The notes beneath the pieces are model-generated. The model searched no databases. It saw nothing but the letters and a program-made list of their open reading frames with translations, and was not told the origin of the DNA. Both the position numbers and the translations under genes were made by a program. Shown here piece by piece: positions 59,033 to 64,000 of a stretch of 64,000 bases of DNA. The DNA is from Aldehydirespirator sp965220645. GTDB taxonomy: Bacteria; Actinomycetota; Acidimicrobiia; Acidimicrobiales; Aldehydirespiratoraceae. Every line of letters begins with the position of its first letter. Within the stretch, counting starts at the first letter, position 1. The stretch is from positions 1,984,001 through 2,048,000 of the forward strand of contig OZ244836.1 of assembly GCA_965220645.1 (NCBI GenBank), in the 5' to 3' direction.

Positions 59033-59946
59033 CCCGCGGTCGGGTAGCCGTCGTGGACTGCGGCACCAACACCTCCCGGCTTCTCATCACCGACGGACAG
59101 GAGCCCGCGGCCGTCAGGCGCTCGGAGATAACTCGCCTGGGGCGGGGCGTGGACGCCACCGGCCGTCTCGATCCCTCCGCGGTGGAGCGCACCCTGGACT
59201 GCCTGCGGGACTACCGGCAGGCCATCGACGACCACAACCCGACGGCTGTGAGGTTCATCGCGACCTCTGCGGTGCGCGACGCGGTCAACCGGTCGGACTT
59301 CTTGCAGCCCGCGGAGTCGATCCTGGGCGCCATGCCGGAGGTCCTGTCGGGACCCGAGGAGGCCGAGACGGCTTTTCGGGGCGCGCTACGCGAGTTGGAC
59401 CCGGCCGAGGGCCCCTTCCTGGTGGTCGACATCGGCGGGGGGTCTACTGAGCTGTCCCTTGGCGATGGTCACTGCACCGAGGCGATGTCGCTCGACATCG
59501 GCAGCGTGCGTCTCACCGAGAAGTACATCCATCACGACCCGCCGCGGCCCGAGGAGCTGTCTGCGTGTCTGTCGGTCACCGAGCTCCACCTCGACGACGC
59601 GGTGCGGGCCATTCCGGCCCTTGGCGATCCCTGCCGGCTGGTGGGCGTGGCCGGGACGATCACCACCGTGGCGGCGGTTGAGTTGGGTCTGGCAACCTAC
59701 GACCGGGATCGGGTCCATCACTTCAGGCTGTCGAAGGACGCGGCTGAGGACGTCTTCCGCACGCTGGCCACCGAGACGCTCGCCGATCGGGTCCACAATC
59801 CCGGGCTGCATCCCGGCCGGGCCGACGTGATCGTGGCCGGGGTCTGCATCCTCGTGACGATTATGCGGTACTTCGACTTCGACCAGTGCCTGGTGTCGGA
59901 GGCCGATCTGCTCGACGGCCTGGCCCTGTCGCTGCTCGAGCGCTAG
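59029..59946 (+). CDS. Exopolyphosphatase, Ppx/GppA family
   Basis: 305 aa. An ASKHA-fold phosphatase: VAVVDCGTNTSRLLI (phosphate 1), RFIATSAVRDA, FLVVDIGGGSTELSLG (phosphate 2) and VGVAGTITTVAAVELGL. The short, single-module form seen in actinobacteria hydrolyses polyphosphate and/or pppGpp. The start is GTG 59029, overlapping the DUF501 stop as GTGA. It is the last member of the mfd-mazG-eno-ftsB-DUF501-ppx block. Confidence 0.92.
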   Translation: MTRGRVAVVDCGTNTSRLLITDGQEPAAVRRSEITRLGRGVDATGRLDPSAVERTLDCLRDYRQAIDDHNPTAVRFIATSAVRDAVNRSDFLQPAESILGAMPEVLSGPEEAETAFRGALRELDPAEGPFLVVDIGGGSTELSLGDGHCTEAMSLDIGSVRLTEKYIHHDPPRPEELSACLSVTELHLDDAVRAIPALGDPCRLVGVAGTITTVAAVELGLATYDRDRVHHFRLSKDAAEDVFRTLATETLADRVHNPGLHPGRADVIVAGVCILVTIMRYFDFDQCLVSEADLLDGLALSLLER

Positions 59947-59963
59947 CCACACCGCCTCTGTTT

Positions 59964-60001
59964 CCCGCTCTTGTTCGCTGCGCTCACGGGCCGCTCGGGC
60001 C
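59964..60001 (-). repeat. Dispersed ~39-bp repeat, copy D (reverse orientation)
   Basis: On the minus strand GGCCCGAGCGGCCC, GTGAGCGCAGCGAACA and AGAGCGGG follow, matching copies A and C over ~30 bp. It lies in the intergenic gap between ppx and the next GNAT gene. The sequence downstream on that strand's 5' side (60002-60050) is rich in GAGCGAG/CTCGC dyads, possibly a longer repeat unit. Confidence 0.8.
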
Positions 60002-60080
60002 ACGGCCTCGCTCCGTGCTGGGCGAGTTCCTCGCGAGCGAGTGCCTACCCGCTCGGCCTCTGGGGCTAGAGTGCGCGGCC

Positions 60081-60695
60081 GTGAGTACTCTGCTGGGGCG
60101 GCGGGTGCTGCTTCGACCGTTGACGCGGGACGACTTCGGCGCGTGGCGGGAAGTTCGCCGGCGCAACCGTGCCCGCCTCAGGCAGTGGGAGCCGCGACCC
60201 ATTCCGCGCCGGCCCGACAGTTCTGAAGACCCGAGGGCGTTCGCCGACCGCTGCGCGGCCCGCCGGCGGGAGCGGCAGCAGGGGACCGGCTACGGGTTCG
60301 GAGTGTTCGTCAACGGCTGCTTCCGCGGTGAGATGAACCTGTCGTCCATCCAGCGGGGCCCGTTCCAGTCGTGCTACGTCGGCTACTGGATCGACGAGGC
60401 CGTCGGCGGCAACGGCTACACCCCGGAGGCACTGGTCGTGGCGGCCCGATTCGCCTTCGAGGACTTGCGGCTGCACCGGCTCCAGGTGTCCATCGTGCCC
60501 CGCAACGCAGCCAGCCTGCGGGTGGTCGAGAAGCTCGGCCTGCGGTACGAGGGGCTGGCCGAGCGCTACGTCGAGATCAACGGTGTTTGGGAGGACCACC
60601 ACCGCTTCGCCATCACCGAGGAGGAGTGGCGGGTGCGCTCTCCCGACTTGATCGCCGAATGGATCGCGCCCGTGCGGGCCCAGCTCCAGGGCTAG
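60081..60695 (+). CDS. RimJ/RimL-type GNAT acetyltransferase
   Basis: 204 aa. LRPLTRDDFGAWREVRRRNRARLRQWEP, GEMNLSSIQRGPFQSCYVGYWID and EALVVAARFAFEDLRLHRLQVSIVPRNAASLRVVEKLGL are typical of RimJ-like enzymes that acetylate protein N-termini. The acetyl-CoA loop reads VGGNGYTPEAL in place of the usual GxGxx(G/A). TAGAGT (60067-60072) ends 8 nt before GTG 60081, fixing the start. The last 4 bp overlap the next, convergent gene. Confidence 0.88.
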   Translation: MSTLLGRRVLLRPLTRDDFGAWREVRRRNRARLRQWEPRPIPRRPDSSEDPRAFADRCAARRRERQQGTGYGFGVFVNGCFRGEMNLSSIQRGPFQSCYVGYWIDEAVGGNGYTPEALVVAARFAFEDLRLHRLQVSIVPRNAASLRVVEKLGLRYEGLAERYVEINGVWEDHHRFAITEEEWRVRSPDLIAEWIAPVRAQLQG

Positions 60696-61015
60696 CTGAC
60701 GGCTTCGGGACTGGCGGCGCGCCCCGCGGGGCGGATCTCGAGGATCAGATCCCCGGGCTCGAGCAGGCTGCCCGGCGCGGCCGCGATCGACTCGACCGTG
60801 CCCGCTACCGGCGCCGAGATCGACGACTCCATCTTCATGGCCTCGATCATGGCCACCGTGTCGCCCGCGGCGACCTGGTCGCCGACGGTCACCGAAACAT
60901 TCACCGCGCCCCGGAAGGGTGCGGCCACGTGGCCCGGCTTGGTCGGGTTTTGCGTCGCTGCTCTGAAGGCTCGGATGGCTATCTCGCCCCGGTTGGCGAC
61001 CAGGAGCTTCTCCAT
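60692..61015 (-). CDS. Miniature biotinyl protein: pyruvate carboxylase N-terminus joined to its biotinyl domain
   Basis: 107 aa. Residues 1-20 (MEKLLVANRGEIAIRAFRAA) are the start of a biotin carboxylase domain; residues ~24-107 (NPTKPGHVAAPF ... IEAMKMESSISAPVAGTVESI) are the C-terminal biotin-carrier domain of pyruvate carboxylase with the biotin lysine in EAMKM. About 1000 residues of a normal pyruvate carboxylase are absent. A strong site GAGAGGAGATC precedes the ATG, so it is probably translated. It may be an in-frame deletion remnant or a functional small carrier protein. Confidence 0.85.
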   Translation of the reverse strand: MEKLLVANRGEIAIRAFRAATQNPTKPGHVAAPFRGAVNVSVTVGDQVAAGDTVAMIEAMKMESSISAPVAGTVESIAAAPGSLLEPGDLILEIRPAGRAASPEAVS

Positions 61016-61121
61016 GATCTCCTCTCAGCCCGAGTCTGGACCCGCCCCGGGCGGCTAGCCACCCGTGTGGCCGCCGACGTTAGTGCCCCACCGGGCGGGC
61101 GTCAGTCCGTAGTCCAGGGTG

Positions 61122-61880
61122 TTACGGCTGGGAGCTGATCTGCGCCTGAAGCCGCCTGACGAGATCCTTGAAGGCCGGTTGCCCCATGGACCAGAGCTGG
61201 GGGTGCAGCTCGCGGTCGACCGCTGCGGCCGAGTCTGCGATCTCGTCCAGGGACAGGATCGTCGCCTTGGTGCGGGCCACGAGTTCCTTGGGCTGGGCTG
61301 CGGCCCGGGCGGCCAGTTCGTGGGCCCGAGACAGCAGATCGTCGTCGTCGACTACATCCCAGGCCAGGCCGGTGCGGTGCGCGTCGTCGGCCGACAGCAC
61401 TTCGCCGAAGATCACCATCGCCATGGTGGTGGTGCGGTCGGTGACGTTTCTCAGGCGCCATGTGTGGCCGCCGCCCGGGTGCAGCCCGATCTGCAGGAAC
61501 CGGGAGTCGAAGCGGGCCCATCGGCGGCCGGCCAGCACGATGTCGCAGGCCAGCACCATGTTCATGCCCGCGCCGACCGCGGCGCCGTTCACCGCGGCCA
61601 CGGTCGCCAGCGGCGAGTAGGCCACTCGAAGGAACCCCTCGTAGATGCGGGTTATGCCGGTGGACTGCGCGGCCAGCAGATCGTCGAGGACGGCGCCCGC
61701 GCAGAAGCCCTTGCCCGCGCCGGTCACCACCAGGGCGCCGATTCCGGGGTCGGGCTCGATCTCGTCGAGCGCTGCGACGATCTCGTCGTTCATGGCCTGA
61801 CTGACGGTGTTGCGCCTGTCGGGGTCGTTCAGCGTCAGCTGGGCTACACCGTCTGAGGTGTCGATCATCACGTAGGACAT
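61122..61880 (-). CDS. Enoyl-CoA hydratase/isomerase-family (crotonase) protein
   Basis: 252 aa. Crotonase fold with oxyanion-hole segments GAGKGFCAGAVLDDLL and AAVNGAAVGAGMNMVLACDI. The two glutamates of true enoyl-CoA hydratase are not seen: the first position reads GMNMVLACD and the second segment FDSRFLQIGLHPGGGHTWRL has no Glu in the usual place. It may be an isomerase, hydrolase or other crotonase. Its start is 26 bp from an inverted repeat shared with the divergent MFS gene. Confidence 0.85.
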   Translation of the reverse strand: MSYVMIDTSDGVAQLTLNDPDRRNTVSQAMNDEIVAALDEIEPDPGIGALVVTGAGKGFCAGAVLDDLLAAQSTGITRIYEGFLRVAYSPLATVAAVNGAAVGAGMNMVLACDIVLAGRRWARFDSRFLQIGLHPGGGHTWRLRNVTDRTTTMAMVIFGEVLSADDAHRTGLAWDVVDDDDLLSRAHELAARAAAQPKELVARTKATILSLDEIADSAAAVDRELHPQLWSMGQPAFKDLVRRLQAQISSQP

Positions 61881-61906
61881 GTCCGCAGTATGGCGGGTCG
61901 GCAGCG

Positions 61907-61958
61907 CGAAATTGGTGCCGATATTGGGCGTCCAGCGGCTACTCCGTAGCCAATTTCG
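61907..61958. repeat. Inverted repeat in the crotonase/MFS divergent region
   Basis: Outer arms CGAAATTGG (61907-61915) and CCAATTTCG (61950-61958) are complementary; an inner GGCTAC-TCC-GTAGCC hairpin (61937-61951) shares two bases with the right arm. Both this and the miaA hairpin contain CTCCGTAG (reverse strand in the miaA case) and an AAATTG arm. Confidence 0.6.
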
Positions 61959-62028
61959 TGGCGTGGCCCGTGCTGCCGGCCGGGTTCCGGTTGGCAGTGC
62001 GGGGCGCGCCCGGCGGTACGGTGCTCCA

Positions 62029-63330
62029 GTGCCCCCCGCTGCGTTCGCCTCCTTCGGCCATCGCAGCTTCCGCTATTTCTGGTTCGGCGGCGTTACTGCC
62101 AACTCGGCGCGGTGGTTCCAGTATGTGGCCCTGCCTGCAGTCGTCTGGGACCTGACCGCCAGCCCGGGCTGGGTCGGCCTCGCAGGGTTCGCGCAGTTCA
62201 CGGCGATGGCGTTGGTCGCGCCGGTCGCGGGGTTGGTAGCCGACCACTATCCGAGGCGCAGGATCCTGATGGTCTCGCAATCCTTCATGGGCCTGGTCGC
62301 GGTGGCCATGGCCTTGGCCTGGACCCAGGGCGTGCGCTCCCCGTCCGCCTATGTCGCGCTGGCAGCCGTTTCGGGGCTGGGTGGAGGGTTGAACCTGCCT
62401 GTGTGGCAGTCCTTTGTGAGTGAGCTGGTACCCAGGGACCTCCTCCTGAACGCGGTGACCTTGAACTCCGCTCAGTTCAACAGCTCCCGGCTGGTCGGCC
62501 CGATGCTGGGGGGCATCACCGTGGCTGCGGCCGGTCCGGCAGTCGCATTCTGGGTGAGCGCGGCCGGTGCTCTGGTGGTGGTGTTCGCGTTGGCCCGTGT
62601 CCAGTCCGGACAAGCTGTGCTGGTCGGGACTCCGAGCATGAGGCTGATCCGCAACACGTTGGCCGTAGCCCGGTATGTGAGGGCTCGCCGCGGTCTGGTG
62701 GTCGCCTTCGTCACGGTCTCGCTCATCGGAGCGGTCGGGTTGCCGATCCAGATGCTCACCGTTGTCTTCGCCGAGGATGTGTTCGATCGGGGGCCGGGCG
62801 GGTTCGGACTCATGCTCACCATGCTTGGCGTGGGCGCGGTGGCGGCCGCGCCCATGGTGGCGTCTCTGGGTGGGCGGGTGTCGCGGTCGAAGATCCAGAG
62901 GGTCGCACTCGTCGTCTACGGCGCGGCTACCTTGGCGCTCTCGGTGGCCCCCACTTTCGTGGTGTATCTGGTGCCGTTGGCGCTGATCGGGGCGGCCCAT
63001 CTCGCGTCGGCCAGCGCGCTCAACACTGCGGTGCAGCTCCAGGTGGACGAGAACCGCAGAACGCAGGTGATGTCGCTGTATGTGATGGTGCTGATGTCGT
63101 CCAATCCGCTCGGTCAGCTTGTGTTGGGCCAGCTGATCGAGTTGATCGGACCGCGTCCCGCCTTCGGCGCCTACGGCGCTCTATTGCTGGGAGGCACGGC
63201 CGTGCTCCATGCTGCGGGCTGGTTGCGCCAGCTGGACATCGAGGTAGGAGAGTACTCCCCGGAGGTGATGCCCGAGGTCCATCCGACCACCCCGTCGCCT
63301 CCCCGCCCCGAAGGGCGGCCTCCGGCCTGA
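62029..63330 (+). CDS. MFS transporter (EntS/MFS_3-like)
   Basis: 433 aa, about 12 transmembrane helices. FASFGHRSFRYFWFGGVTANSARWFQYVALPAVVWDLT is the usual MFS_3 start, followed by GLVADHYPRRRILMVSQ (motif A) and LGGGLNLPVWQSFVSELVPRDLLLNAVTLNSAQFNSSRLVGP, which is diagnostic of the EntS-like exporters. The cargo is unknown. The start is GTG 62029: TACGGT (62017-62022) ends 6 nt upstream, and residues from an earlier start would run through the inverted repeat. Confidence 0.85.
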   Translation: MPPAAFASFGHRSFRYFWFGGVTANSARWFQYVALPAVVWDLTASPGWVGLAGFAQFTAMALVAPVAGLVADHYPRRRILMVSQSFMGLVAVAMALAWTQGVRSPSAYVALAAVSGLGGGLNLPVWQSFVSELVPRDLLLNAVTLNSAQFNSSRLVGPMLGGITVAAAGPAVAFWVSAAGALVVVFALARVQSGQAVLVGTPSMRLIRNTLAVARYVRARRGLVVAFVTVSLIGAVGLPIQMLTVVFAEDVFDRGPGGFGLMLTMLGVGAVAAAPMVASLGGRVSRSKIQRVALVVYGAATLALSVAPTFVVYLVPLALIGAAHLASASALNTAVQLQVDENRRTQVMSLYVMVLMSSNPLGQLVLGQLIELIGPRPAFGAYGALLLGGTAVLHAAGWLRQLDIEVGEYSPEVMPEVHPTTPSPPRPEGRPPA

Positions 63331-63451
63331 CGGGGCTTGGTCACCAGTCCTCAGCGCCGTCGTCGGAGCCGACTTCGATTCCGCGGGGGCGGCCGTTGGG
63401 GGAACAGCTAGTATTCTCGGCCCGTCGGCTGGCGAACCGGAGGAACGGGCG

Positions 63452-64000
63452 GTGGCGATGACACTGGATCCTGAATTGTTCTTGCCCGATCCGGCTCAAG
63501 TCGATGTGCGCTACACCGTGATCTCTGTCGACGACCACGTTGTGGAGCCGCCACACCTGTTCGAGGAGTACATGTCGCCTCGGCTGCGCGAACGCGGTCC
63601 GAAGGTGGCCGAACACTCGAACGGTGCCGAGGTGTGGGAGTTCGAGGGAGAGACCTACTCCCAGGTCGGCATGATGGCCTTTGCTGGGCGGCGCAAAGAG
63701 ACGATGAAGGAGGAGCCCTCACGGTTCGAGCACATGCGGCCCGGCTGCTACGACGCCGACGCCCGAATCGCCGACATGGATGTCGCGGGTATCTGGGCGA
63801 TGCTCAACTTTCCGTCACAGATCAGTGGATTCTGCGGGCGGATCTTCGCCGCGGCGCGAGACGGAGAAGTCAGTCTCGACTGTGTTCGGGCGTGGAACGA
63901 CTGGCTGTTCACCGAGTGGTTCGAGCCCCATCCGACCCGGGTCATCCCCTGCGCCATCACCTATCTTGGTGACAGGGAGCAGGCTGTAGCGGAGATACAC
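63452..64000 (+). CDS. Amidohydrolase-2 family protein, N-terminal part
   Basis: 183 codons, open to the right edge. ISVDDHVVEPPHLFEEYMSPRLRERGPKV is the N-terminal pattern of amidohydrolase_2 (PF04909) proteins of actinobacteria, with D-D-H in place of the usual DxH start of the metal site. DADARIADMDVAGIWAMLNFP and WNDWLFTEWFEPHPTRVIPCAITYLGD follow. Members include decarboxylases and hydrolases of aromatic compounds. GGAGG (63439-63443) is 8 nt before GTG 63452; ATG 63458 is also possible. A TAGTAT (63409-63414) may be its -10. Confidence 0.82.
   Translation, partial: MAMTLDPELFLPDPAQVDVRYTVISVDDHVVEPPHLFEEYMSPRLRERGPKVAEHSNGAEVWEFEGETYSQVGMMAFAGRRKETMKEEPSRFEHMRPGCYDADARIADMDVAGIWAMLNFPSQISGFCGRIFAAARDGEVSLDCVRAWNDWLFTEWFEPHPTRVIPCAITYLGDREQAVAEIH

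Noticed and set aside
61879..62028. N-terminal extension of the MFS transporter
   Set aside because: It would translate an inverted repeat and Arg-rich sequence unlike MFS proteins; GTG 62029 begins at the domain and has a -10 element 6 nt upstream.

Overview
The window is GC-rich, gene-dense bacterial chromosome with frequent GTG starts, stop/start overlaps (GTGA, ATGA) and few terminators. Gene content and order point to an actinobacterium, most likely of the class Acidimicrobiia. Supporting signs are the rimO-pgsA-cinA-recA-miaB-miaA-dapF-hflX-lexA block and the rsmI-metG-tatD-rpf-rsmA-ispE-prs-rplY-pth-mfd-mazG-eno-ftsB-DUF501-ppx block. Both resemble Mycobacterium tuberculosis synteny as I remember it. 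Two tiny actinobacterial ribosomal proteins (bL37 and bS22) and GAAC-N4-GTTC LexA boxes agree. The class-level assignment is an inference; no database was consulted. I see no phage, insertion sequence, CRISPR array or defence island: this is core genome with a few inserted accessory genes.

Layout. 1-9.6 kb: end of a CapA-like protein, rimO, pgsA, cinA, a GNAT protein, msrB, recA with a LexA box, miaB and miaA, ending in a long perfect hairpin. 9.7-15.2 kb: dapF, hflX, dapC, dapD and dapE, a nearly complete succinylase-branch lysine/diaminopimelate block. 15.3-17.4 kb: lexA with three LexA boxes, a divergent LysM/membrane protein of the SOS division-inhibitor type, and a RibD-like reductase. 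17.4-20.5 kb: a 21-bp-period repeat array followed by the B12-dependent ribonucleotide reductase nrdJ. 20.5-26 kb: two NTF2-like proteins, YihY, an acyl-CoA dehydrogenase, lgt and a PhyH dioxygenase. 26-31.5 kb: a nucleoside-type ABC importer (two permeases, ATPase, BMP-family lipoprotein). 31.6-35.7 kb: PHP protein, DUF393, bL37, YchF, an acyl-ACP desaturase and DUF192. 35.7-60 kb: the Rv1003-Rv1026-like block, interrupted by a lone molybdenum-hydroxylase large subunit (40.5-42.9 kb) and by a six-gene segment (thioesterase, moxR, coxE, xdhC, mocA, coxG; 53.4-58.4 kb) that separates ftsB from DUF501. 60-64 kb: a GNAT protein, a miniature protein with both ends of pyruvate carboxylase, a crotonase, an MFS exporter and the start of an amidohydrolase.

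The main unexplained signals are these. (1) At least 17 genes have a TANNNT hexamer ending 6-10 nt before the start codon, which implies widespread leaderless transcription and corrects several starts (metG, moxR, the RibD-like gene). (2) A 107-aa ORF joins the extreme N-terminus of pyruvate carboxylase to its biotinyl domain. (3) DapF has Ser in place of its first catalytic Cys. (4) MetG has a degenerate KMSKS loop. (5) A dispersed ~39-bp repeat occurs four times, twice in tandem at the mfd stop codon and once inside nrdJ. (6) A 21-bp helical-phase repeat lies upstream of nrdJ. (7) The molybdenum-hydroxylase maturation genes sit inside a conserved housekeeping cluster.
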